Shown here piece after piece: positions 1-6,262 of a stretch of 6,320 bases of DNA. The notes under the pieces were generated by a model that had not been told where the DNA came from, did no database searches, and saw only the letters and a program-made list of their open reading frames with translations. This DNA is from JAAYLC01 sp964636665 (GTDB taxonomy: Bacteria; Bacteroidota; Bacteroidia; Flavobacteriales; Flavobacteriaceae). The translations under genes and the position numbers were made by a program. How positions within the stretch are numbered: the first letter of the stretch is position 1; each line of letters begins with the position of its first letter. The stretch spans positions 1-6,320 of the forward strand of contig CAZWVT010000080.1 in assembly GCA_964636665.1 (NCBI GenBank), read 5' to 3'.

Positions 1-642
1 CAGGGAAGATATTATCCTTTTGGATTCTTAAGTGGTAATTTTGAAGTTGGTACATTTTTCAATAATTACAAATCAGAACAAACAGCCATCAGTCTTCAGA
101 TAAATTATTTTTCCAATTTAATGACTATCGGAAAATGGAGGTGGAGGCAATTTGTAAAACCACAAGTCATTATCGGTCTGAACAGATTGGATTCTCCCGC
201 AGACCGGCTCAGTTTAAATCAGGATCCATATTACACAGGCTCCGAAGGAAAAATATACGATATGCATGATATTGGAACTATCAGAGGATTTGAGAGTTAC
301 GTATTCGGGAATAACAAATATGTTTTGGATTTGCAAACCCAATTTTATGCGCCTTGGGCATTGTGGGGATTTCGAATCAATCCTTATGCAAACATCAGCG
401 TAGGAATGATCACCAACAAAGAGCCGACTTTTGGGAGCAATAAATTATACGCATCATTCGGATTGGGCTGCATCATCCGAAATGATTACCTCCTTTTTGA
501 ATCGTTTCAATTTTCATTTGCTTTTTATCCGGACATTCCGCTGATTGGTGAAAATGTGTTTAAATGGAACACGTTTGAAACGGAAGATTTTGGATTTCAG
601 GATTTTCAAATCAACAAACCGCGACCTGTTTTTTACCGATAA
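1..642 (+). CDS. C-terminal part of an outer-membrane beta-barrel protein (Omp85/surface-antigen-like), 5' end missing
   Basis: The reading frame is open from the first base of the window and ends at TAA 640-642, so 213 residues are visible and the true start lies upstream; the ATG at 121 is internal. The visible protein is a run of short alternating hydrophobic and polar stretches rich in Tyr, Phe and Trp, separated by Gly/Asn/Asp turns, as in transmembrane beta-strands. An IRGFES motif (codons from 280) sits before a strand pair and resembles the conserved (V/I)RG(F/Y) motif of loop 6 in BamA/TamA/FhaC-type Omp85 barrels. The chain ends in PRPVFYR, so the usual terminal aromatic is followed by Arg. 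No POTRA domain or signal peptide is visible because the N-terminus is absent. It probably lies in the outer membrane; whether it transports, assembles or anchors something cannot be told. A different 16-stranded barrel family remains possible. Confidence 0.72.
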   Translation, partial: QGRYYPFGFLSGNFEVGTFFNNYKSEQTAISLQINYFSNLMTIGKWRWRQFVKPQVIIGLNRLDSPADRLSLNQDPYYTGSEGKIYDMHDIGTIRGFESYVFGNNKYVLDLQTQFYAPWALWGFRINPYANISVGMITNKEPTFGSNKLYASFGLGCIIRNDYLLFESFQFSFAFYPDIPLIGENVFKWNTFETEDFGFQDFQINKPRPVFYR

Positions 643-643
643 T

Positions 644-1573
644 TTATTTTTTACTGTTTTTCACAAACTCGATATTCCTTTTCAATCCGGAATATTTGGT
701 TCTTTTTACGGCACTTTTCCTGAAAATCTCTTGAAAAACATCTTCGGTAATTTCCTCCCATTCTTTATAGGACATATCCAATAATTTTGGATGTGGGTCA
801 AACAAAGGCTGCGAATGTGCTTTGCTAAAACGATTCCACGGACAAACATCCTGACAGATATCACATCCGAAAATCCAATCTTGGAATTTATCTGCCATTT
901 CATTGGGCAAATCGTCTTTTAACTCAATTGTAAAATAGGAAATGCACTTGCTGCCGTCAACGATTTTTTCACCTACGATTGCATTTGTCGGACAAGCATC
1001 GATACAAGCGGTGCAATTTCCACAATGGTCGGTTACCGGAGTGTCGTACGCTAATTCCAAATCCACAATCAATTCCGAAACAAAATAATAAGAGCCTACT
1101 TGTTTTGTCAACAACAAACTGTGTTTTCCGACCCATCCCAAACCGCTCCTCGCTGCCCAAGCTTTATCCAAAACCGGTGCGGAATCGGTAAATGCACGAC
1201 CGGAAACAGCTCCGACTTTCTCTTCAATTGAATGAAGTAATTCTTTTAGTTTTTCTTTTATGACAAAGTGATAATCCTTGCCATAAGCATATTTTGAAAT
1301 TTTATAGGCATCCGGGCGTTGTTGTTCTTTCGGAGAATAATTCATCAACAAGGAAATCACGCTTTTGCTTCCCGGAACCAGTAAAGTAGGGTCGAGTCTT
1401 TTGTCAAAATGATTTTCCAAATACTGCATTTTACCCTGATACCCATTTTTGAGATAATTTTCCAATCGGGGCGCTTCGTCTTCCAAGAACGCTGCTTTGC
1501 TAATTCCGCACGACATAAAGCCCAATCGTTTGGATTCGGATTTGATAAAAGCCGTGAGTTGTTCTTTATTCAT
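644..1573 (-). CDS. queG: Epoxyqueuosine reductase QueG
   Basis: QueG is a cytoplasmic cobalamin- and Fe-S-dependent enzyme that reduces epoxyqueuosine to queuosine, the last step of wobble-base modification in GUN-anticodon tRNAs. The 309-residue product has the N-terminal B12-binding region, the conserved DSAPVLDK segment (residues 130-137) followed by GLGWVGKHSLL, and a bacterial ferredoxin-like domain with eight cysteines for two [4Fe-4S] clusters: C184, C187, C190, C194, C210, C237, C240 and C244 (CGNCTACIDACP and CDICQDVCPWN). It is shorter than E. coli and Bacillus QueG (about 380 residues) because the C-terminal HEAT-like extension is missing; the core is complete. The ATG at 1573 is the only sensible start, with an AT-rich leader and no Shine-Dalgarno. 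It follows ruvB by 38 bases on the same strand and is probably co-transcribed. Its stop lies one base from the convergent barrel gene. Confidence 0.95.
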   Translation of the reverse strand: MNKEQLTAFIKSESKRLGFMSCGISKAAFLEDEAPRLENYLKNGYQGKMQYLENHFDKRLDPTLLVPGSKSVISLLMNYSPKEQQRPDAYKISKYAYGKDYHFVIKEKLKELLHSIEEKVGAVSGRAFTDSAPVLDKAWAARSGLGWVGKHSLLLTKQVGSYYFVSELIVDLELAYDTPVTDHCGNCTACIDACPTNAIVGEKIVDGSKCISYFTIELKDDLPNEMADKFQDWIFGCDICQDVCPWNRFSKAHSQPLFDPHPKLLDMSYKEWEEITEDVFQEIFRKSAVKRTKYSGLKRNIEFVKNSKK

Positions 1574-1611
1574 GGAAAAATTATGAAAATATAAAAAAAA
1601 CAGTTTTGGAA

Positions 1612-2634
1612 TCAGAACAGTCCTCCTTGTTTCGGGTGATGCTTTCTTCCCAAGTGTTTATAGGCAGCTTCGGTAACTTCCCTTCCTCGCGGTGTTCGGA
1701 CGATAAATCCTTCTTGGATAAGGAAAGGTTCATAAACTTCCTCAATGGTTTCAGGACTTTCGGAAACTGCTGTGGCGATGGTAGAAATTCCCACCGGACC
1801 GCCTTTGAATTTATCGATAATCGTTTCCAGAATCTTATTGTCCATTTCATCAAGACCATGCGCATCCACATGAAGTGCTTGAAGTCCGAATTTAGCAATT
1901 TTGATATCGATTTCCCCGGTGCCTTTAATTTGTGCGAAATCTCTAATTCTTCGCAACAAAGCATTGGCAATCCTCGGCGTTCCTCTGCTTCTTCCGGCAA
2001 TTTCAATAGCAGCTTCCATCGATATTGGCACACCGAGAATCTGTGCACTTCGCTCTACAATATTGGTCAACAACTCGGTGCTGTAATATTGCAACCTAGA
2101 AGAAATTCCAAAACGTGCTCTCATAGGCGCAGTCAACAAGCCGGATCTGGTAGTGGCGCCGACGAGCGTAAAAGGATTTAAATTTATTTGTACCGAACGC
2201 GCATTGGGTCCGGATTCAATCATGATATCTATTTTGTAATCCTCCATAGCCGAATACAGATATTCTTCGACCACGGGGCTGAGTCGGTGAATTTCATCGA
2301 TAAAAAGGACGTCCCTCTCTTCCAAATTGGTAAGCAATCCGGCAAGATCGCCGGGCTTGTCCAAAACAGGACCGGAAGTTACTTTGATATTCACTTCCAA
2401 TTCGTTGGCAAGAATATGTGCAAGTGTGGTTTTTCCCAATCCGGGAGGGCCGTGAAACAAGGTGTGATCTAACGCTTCTTTTCGAAGATTGGCAGCTTTT
2501 ACAAAAACTTTCAGATTTTCCAAAGCTTGTTCCTGACCGGTAAAATCTGCAAAACTCAGCGGACGCAATGCCTTTTCTATGACAACATCTTGCGGACTTA
2601 AATTTTCTCCGGTAGGATTTAAATTTGCGTTCAT
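1612..2634 (-). CDS. ruvB: Holliday junction branch migration ATPase RuvB
   Basis: RuvB is the hexameric AAA+ motor that, with RuvA, drives branch migration of Holliday junctions in recombinational repair. The 340-residue product is full length. Walker A is GPPGLGKTT (62-70, K68), Walker B is VLFIDEIH (D113, E114), sensor 1 is GATTRSG (159-165), and the arginine finger in MRARFG is R174, at the same number as in E. coli. Sensor 2 is in RSRGTPRIAN (215-224). The C-terminal winged-helix domain covers about 265-330 (GGPVGISTIATAVSE, TIEEVYEPFLIQEGFI, RTPRGREVT). The start ATG at 2634 is fixed: an in-frame stop lies 24 bases upstream with no other ATG between. The last five residues are QGGLF, which fits a sliding-clamp-binding motif. 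ruvA and ruvC are not in the window. The gene heads a likely ruvB-queG unit. Confidence 0.98.
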   Translation of the reverse strand: MNANLNPTGENLSPQDVVIEKALRPLSFADFTGQEQALENLKVFVKAANLRKEALDHTLFHGPPGLGKTTLAHILANELEVNIKVTSGPVLDKPGDLAGLLTNLEERDVLFIDEIHRLSPVVEEYLYSAMEDYKIDIMIESGPNARSVQINLNPFTLVGATTRSGLLTAPMRARFGISSRLQYYSTELLTNIVERSAQILGVPISMEAAIEIAGRSRGTPRIANALLRRIRDFAQIKGTGEIDIKIAKFGLQALHVDAHGLDEMDNKILETIIDKFKGGPVGISTIATAVSESPETIEEVYEPFLIQEGFIVRTPRGREVTEAAYKHLGRKHHPKQGGLF

Positions 2635-2638
2635 TTCA

Positions 2639-2646
2639 CAAAGATA
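2639..2646 (-). promoter_or_regulatory. Candidate -7 promoter element for ruvB-queG
   Basis: On the minus strand this reads TATCTTTG, an exact match to the Bacteroidota -7 consensus TAnnTTTG. It ends only four bases before the ruvB ATG, so transcription would begin at or within a base or two of the start codon, giving a leaderless or nearly leaderless mRNA. No clear TTTG is seen at the usual -33 spacing, so the call rests on the -7 element alone. The region just upstream is the tail of the pckA terminator, which fits a fresh start of transcription here. Confidence 0.5.
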
Positions 2647-2691
2647 AGAAACGTTTTAGACGAATTAGATTCAGCGTTGGAAGTTATTAAA

Positions 2692-2734
2692 TAAAAACAA
2701 AAAAGTCACCAATACCAAGGTAATAGTGACTTTT
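2692..2734 (-). terminator. Intrinsic terminator of pckA
   Basis: A perfect 9-bp inverted repeat, AAAAGTCAC at 2701-2709 and GTGACTTTT at 2726-2734, encloses 16 bases that contain a further TACC/GGTA pairing. Read on the minus strand, the hairpin begins 21 bases after the pckA stop and is followed directly by a U-rich tract (TTTTTTGTTTTT). This is the layout of a factor-independent terminator for pckA. It insulates ruvB from pckA transcription. On the plus strand the hairpin is followed by only four T residues and no gene points towards it, so action in the other direction is unlikely. Confidence 0.88.
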
Positions 2735-2755
2735 ACAAATCTACAATTCAATCAA

Positions 2756-4357
2756 TTATTTTATTGTAGGTGCGCCTGAAAGGATTTCCTCATTTGCGTA
2801 AGATTCAAATTTCTTGAAATTCTCAATAAATGACTTGGACAATTCATTTGCTTTTTCATCATAAGCGTTTTTGTCTTCCCAGGTATTTTTCGGATTTAAA
2901 ATTTCCGAAGGCACTTCCGGGCTGGAAACAGGCATCATCAAATTGAAGATTTCGTGTTTTTCATAAACGACATTATCCAATTCGCCTGCCAAAGCTGCAT
3001 TAATCATCGCACGGGTGTATTTTAGTTTAATCCGTGAACCGATTCCGTAAGGTCCGCCTGTCCAGCCGGTGTTAATAAGCCAGACTTTAACGTTGTTTTC
3101 TTTCATTTTGGCGCTGAGCATTTCTGCATATCGCGTTGGATGCAACAACATAAAAGGAGCTCCAAAGCAAGCGGAGAAATTAGGAGTAGGTTCGTTTACA
3201 CCTTCTTCCGTTCCGGCTACTTTTGCTGTGTATCCGCTGATAAAATGATATGCAGCTTGTCCCGGAGTTAATTTTGAAATCGGAGGCAAAACTCCAAAAG
3301 CATCCGCTGTAAGGAAGAAAATATTTTTAGGATTTTTCCCGACAGAAGGAACCATGATATTTTGGATGTGCTCTATCGGATAGCTTACCCGTGTGTTTTG
3401 CGTAATTGAGGTATCTTCAAAATCTACTTCGCCGTTTTCATCTAAGATGACATTTTCCAAGATTGCTCCCGGTTTAATTGCATTGTAAATATCAGGTTCG
3501 TTTTCTTTGGAAAGGTTAATCACTTTGGCATAGCATCCACCTTCAAAATTGAAGATTTTATTGTCAGGAGTCCATCCGTGTTCATCGTCACCGATTAGTT
3601 TTCTGTTGGGATCTGCGGAAAGTGTGGTTTTGCCGGTTCCGGACAACCCAAAAAAGATGGCAGTTTCTCCATTATCGCCTTGGTTTGCAGAACAGTGCAT
3701 TGAAAGCGTATTGTCATCAACAGGCATAATAAAGTTCAATGCCGAGAAAATTCCTTTTTTGATTTCGCCTGTATAGCCTGTACCGCCGATTAATGCGATT
3801 TTTCTGTTGAAATTCAGGATGGCAAAATTGTGTTGTCTTGTTCCATCCACTTCCGGATTTGCTTTAAACCCCGGAGCATTGACAATTATCCAATCTTCTT
3901 GGAAATCGTTCAATTCTTCCTCGCCGGGTCTGAGGAACATATTGTTGGCAAAAAGATTTGACCATGGATATTCGGTAATCACTCTGATATTTTGACGATA
4001 ACGTTGGTCTGCACAAACATAAGAATCGCGTACATATATTTCTTTTCCGGACAGATATTCGGTCACCCTGTCATAAAGAGCATCAAATTTTTCAGGTGCA
4101 AAAGGAATATTAATGTTTCCCCACCACACTTCGTTCTCTGTGATATGGTCTTTTACAATAAACCTGTCTTGAGGCGATCTTCCTGTAAATTCTCCGGTAT
4201 TAACCACTAAAGCTCCACTGGCAGCCTGGGTTCCTAAGTTTTTTTCAAGGGTTTCTTTATGAAGCTCTTGGGGAGACAACTGATACTTCACGTTGGCATT
4301 TTCGATTCCGTATTGTTCTACCGAAATCGTTTTTGTTGTTTGATCTTTATCTACCAT
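2756..4357 (-). CDS. pckA: Phosphoenolpyruvate carboxykinase (ATP)
   Basis: PckA is a cytoplasmic enzyme that interconverts oxaloacetate plus ATP with phosphoenolpyruvate, CO2 and ADP, the entry step of gluconeogenesis; it can run in the carboxylating direction in some fermentative bacteria. The 533-residue product matches the usual length of the ATP family. Visible features are the substrate-binding TGEFTGRSPQDR (R60), YTGEIKK (Y195, K200, K201), the metal-binding H221, the P-loop GLSGTGKTT (237-245, K243, T244), the kinase-2 motif LIGDDEHGW (D257, D258) and R323 in NTRVSYPIEHI. These fall about 10-12 positions before the equivalent E. coli residues. The P-loop and adenine-side residues identify the ATP class and not the GTP class. 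The ATG at 4357 gives the expected N-terminus. The gene has its own candidate promoter upstream and a terminator downstream, so it is probably monocistronic, although read-through from the DUF423 gene 68 bases upstream is possible. Confidence 0.98.
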   Translation of the reverse strand: MVDKDQTTKTISVEQYGIENANVKYQLSPQELHKETLEKNLGTQAASGALVVNTGEFTGRSPQDRFIVKDHITENEVWWGNINIPFAPEKFDALYDRVTEYLSGKEIYVRDSYVCADQRYRQNIRVITEYPWSNLFANNMFLRPGEEELNDFQEDWIIVNAPGFKANPEVDGTRQHNFAILNFNRKIALIGGTGYTGEIKKGIFSALNFIMPVDDNTLSMHCSANQGDNGETAIFFGLSGTGKTTLSADPNRKLIGDDEHGWTPDNKIFNFEGGCYAKVINLSKENEPDIYNAIKPGAILENVILDENGEVDFEDTSITQNTRVSYPIEHIQNIMVPSVGKNPKNIFFLTADAFGVLPPISKLTPGQAAYHFISGYTAKVAGTEEGVNEPTPNFSACFGAPFMLLHPTRYAEMLSAKMKENNVKVWLINTGWTGGPYGIGSRIKLKYTRAMINAALAGELDNVVYEKHEIFNLMMPVSSPEVPSEILNPKNTWEDKNAYDEKANELSKSFIENFKKFESYANEEILSGAPTIK

Positions 4358-4380
4358 TACTCTTTATAATTTATTGGGCA

Positions 4381-4388
4381 CAAAAATA
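4381..4388 (-). promoter_or_regulatory. Candidate -7 promoter element for pckA
   Basis: On the minus strand this reads TATTTTTG, an exact match to the Bacteroidota -7 consensus TAnnTTTG, and it lies 23 bases before the pckA ATG. That would give a leader of roughly 18-20 bases. No good TTTG occurs at the expected -33 position; the upstream DNA is a run of A/T with TAA repeats (4415-4423). The 68-base gap between the DUF423 stop and pckA shows no hairpin that would end the upstream transcript. Confidence 0.5.
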
Positions 4389-4425
4389 ATAAATCTAATG
4401 CTGCTAATTGAAGATAATAATAATA

Positions 4426-4812
4426 TTAATTTTTTTTGCTGCGAAGTATGCTTAAACCCCAATAAATCCAACCAATAATAAACAGAATTCCACCCAAAGG
4501 AGTAATTAATCCGAACATTCCTACCTCGAAATCCAATTGCGTTTTAAATGTAAACAGATAAATTGAGCCTGAAAAACAAAGGATTCCCAATAAAAAAATC
4601 CAGAATATTCTTTTTTTGAATTTCTCGGCTAAAGGTATTGTTCCTAAAATCAGCAACGCAATGCTGTGATACATCTGATAGCGAACGCCGACTTCAAATG
4701 ACGCCACAGAAGCAGGTTCGACCATTTTTTCCAATGCATGAGCGCCAAATGCTCCGAGAGCAATTGTCAATGCTGCCAAAAACATGGCGATGACTGTAAT
4801 TTTTCTATTCAC
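4426..4812 (-). CDS. DUF423 family small inner-membrane protein
   Basis: This 128-residue protein has the hallmarks of DUF423 (YgdD-like): GAFGAHAL at 20-27 at the end of the first membrane segment, YQMYHS at 45-50 opening the second, a GSIYLF segment at 82-87 in the third, and GLITPLGG at 101-108 opening the fourth. Predicted membrane spans are roughly 5-23, 45-61, 69-87 and 97-122, with a short basic tail (RSKKN). The biochemical function of the family is unknown; it is taken to sit in the cytoplasmic membrane. The start is GTG at 4812: an in-frame stop lies six bases upstream, and the only ATG alternative (residue 9) would cut into the first membrane span. It lies 68 bases ahead of pckA on the same strand and is divergent from the saccharopine dehydrogenase gene. 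Confidence 0.9.
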   Translation of the reverse strand: MNRKITVIAMFLAALTIALGAFGAHALEKMVEPASVASFEVGVRYQMYHSIALLILGTIPLAEKFKKRIFWIFLLGILCFSGSIYLFTFKTQLDFEVGMFGLITPLGGILFIIGWIYWGLSILRSKKN

Positions 4813-4888
4813 TTTGGGTTATTTAAGATAAGGGTTTTTACTAATTTCGCTTCCTGTTTAAAACGATAAAAATACAGAAAAAACATAA
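4813..4888. promoter_or_regulatory. Divergent intergenic region with weak promoter candidates
   Basis: These 76 bases must carry the promoters of both flanking genes. On the plus strand, TAATTTCG (4842-4849) matches seven of eight bases of TAnnTTTG counting the free positions, and TTTG lies at 4813-4816, but the 25-base gap between them is longer than usual. On the minus strand, TATTTTTA (4874-4867) differs at one base, and TATCTTAA (4830-4823) at two. None is decisive, and no operator-like inverted repeat was found. There is no Shine-Dalgarno before the ATG at 4889, only an A-rich stretch. Confidence 0.3.
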
Positions 4889-6262
4889 ATGAGACACATT
4901 TTAATTATTGGCGCCGGAAGATCAAGCAGCAGTCTGATTCGATATCTACTCAAAAAAAGCACCTCGGAGAACCTTTTTCTGACCGTCGCCGATTTATCAG
5001 AAAAAGCAATTGAAAAATACAATACGGGAAATTCAAATATCAAAGGAATCGTTCTTGACATTTCCAACAAAAAGCATCGTCAGCAGTTAATTTCCGAAAG
5101 CGACATCGTCATCTCCATGCTTCCGGCGTTTTTACATATATCAATTGCCAAAGATTGTGTCAAACTCAACAAGAATCTTGTAACCGCATCTTATATCAGT
5201 AAAGAAATGCGCGCTTTGGACAAAGAGGTCAAGAAAAAAGGACTTGTTTTTATGAACGAAATCGGATTGGATCCCGGAATTGACCATTTAAGCGCGATGC
5301 AAATCATCGACAGGATTCGCGACCAAGGCGGAAAAATGCTTTTGTTTGAATCTTTTTGCGGCGGATTGATTGCTCCGGAAAGCGACAACAATCTTTGGAA
5401 TTATAAATTTACCTGGAATCCCAGAAACGTAATCTTGGCAGGACAAGGCGGTGCGGCAGAATTCATTCAAGAAGGCCGTTATAAATACATCCCGTACAAT
5501 CGGTTGTTCAGAAGAACTGAATTTATAAAAATTGAAGGGTACGGCAAATTTGAAGTTTACGCCAACCGAAATTCGCTGCAATATCAATCGGTTTACGGAC
5601 TTGACGATATTTTGACCCTGTATCGCGGCACCATTCGCAGAGTAGGTTTCAGCAAAGCTTGGAATATGTTTGTACAATTGGGAATGACAGACGATACTTA
5701 TACAATTCCAAATTCAGAGGATTTGACTTACAGAGAATTTGTCAATTTATTTTTGGCATATTCCCCTACTGACTCCGTTGAATTAAAATTGCGTTATGCG
5801 CTTCAGATAGATCAAGATGATTTGATGTGGGAAAAACTGGAAGAATTGGATTTGTTTAATAAAAACAAAAAAATCGGAATCAAGAATGCCACTCCTGCGA
5901 AGGCTTTACAAAGAATTTTAGAAGACAAATGGACGTTGGAGCCGGATGATAAAGATATGATTGTGATGTATCACAAATTCGGTTTTGAATTGGACGGAAA
6001 AAAACAGCAAATCGACAGTCACATGACCCTTGTCGGAGAAAATTTAGAACATACGGCTATGGCCAAAACGGTAGGATTGCCGGTAGCGATTGCAACTTTG
6101 AAAATTCTGAATAAAGAAATCGTAAAACCGGGCGTTCAGCTTCCCATTTCAAAAGAAATTTATGAACCCGTCATCAAAGAACTTCGCGAAAACGGCATTG
6201 TTTTTTACGAAAAAGAAGTTCCTTACTTGGGCTACAATCCCGACAATGCTTACGTTCCATAA
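4889..6262 (+). CDS. Saccharopine dehydrogenase family oxidoreductase (SDH)
   Basis: The 457-residue product is a complete, stand-alone enzyme of the saccharopine dehydrogenase/reductase family, resembling the C-terminal SDH half of eukaryotic aminoadipate-semialdehyde synthase. In that role it would oxidise saccharopine to glutamate and 2-aminoadipate-6-semialdehyde in the cytoplasm, as part of lysine degradation. The N-terminal Rossmann domain (about 1-125) has the dinucleotide-binding GAGRSSSSL (8-16) and an acidic D35 at the end of the second strand, which suggests NAD rather than NADP. The catalytic/dimerisation domain carries GLDPGIDH (126-133), FESFCGGLIAPE (153-164) and NYKFTWNPRN (171-180), all family signatures. 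The start ATG at 4889 places the glycine motif at the usual distance from the N-terminus. No lysine-ketoglutarate reductase partner is in the window, so the substrate is inferred from family resemblance; a related amino-acid reductase role is possible. Confidence 0.88.
   Translation: MRHILIIGAGRSSSSLIRYLLKKSTSENLFLTVADLSEKAIEKYNTGNSNIKGIVLDISNKKHRQQLISESDIVISMLPAFLHISIAKDCVKLNKNLVTASYISKEMRALDKEVKKKGLVFMNEIGLDPGIDHLSAMQIIDRIRDQGGKMLLFESFCGGLIAPESDNNLWNYKFTWNPRNVILAGQGGAAEFIQEGRYKYIPYNRLFRRTEFIKIEGYGKFEVYANRNSLQYQSVYGLDDILTLYRGTIRRVGFSKAWNMFVQLGMTDDTYTIPNSEDLTYREFVNLFLAYSPTDSVELKLRYALQIDQDDLMWEKLEELDLFNKNKKIGIKNATPAKALQRILEDKWTLEPDDKDMIVMYHKFGFELDGKKQQIDSHMTLVGENLEHTAMAKTVGLPVAIATLKILNKEIVKPGVQLPISKEIYEPVIKELRENGIVFYEKEVPYLGYNPDNAYVP

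Noticed and set aside
545..784. Plus-strand frame spanning the barrel/queG junction
   Set aside because: It overlaps the ends of two supported genes out of frame and has no upstream signal or recognisable protein.
1581..2048. Minus-strand open frame of 155 codons overlapping ruvB in another frame
   Set aside because: It is a frame-shifted reading of ruvB, which is unmistakable in its own frame with all motifs intact.
1606..2181. Plus-strand open frame of 191 codons opposite ruvB
   Set aside because: It lies wholly antisense to ruvB and queG leader sequence, is rich in Ser/Arg/Cys with no recognisable domain, and is explained by codon bias of the opposite strand.
2701..2734. Inverted repeat considered as an operator or as a mobile-element end
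   Set aside because: The position just after pckA and the adjacent U-rich tract fit an intrinsic terminator; there is no second copy or target-site duplication in the window.
4414..4424. Short TAA/ATA repeat in the gap upstream of pckA
   Set aside because: Only about three copies in very AT-rich DNA; too short to be a meaningful satellite or a phase-variable tract.
5288..5677. Minus-strand open frame of 129 codons inside the saccharopine dehydrogenase gene
   Set aside because: It is antisense to a well-conserved catalytic domain and shows no domain or promoter of its own.
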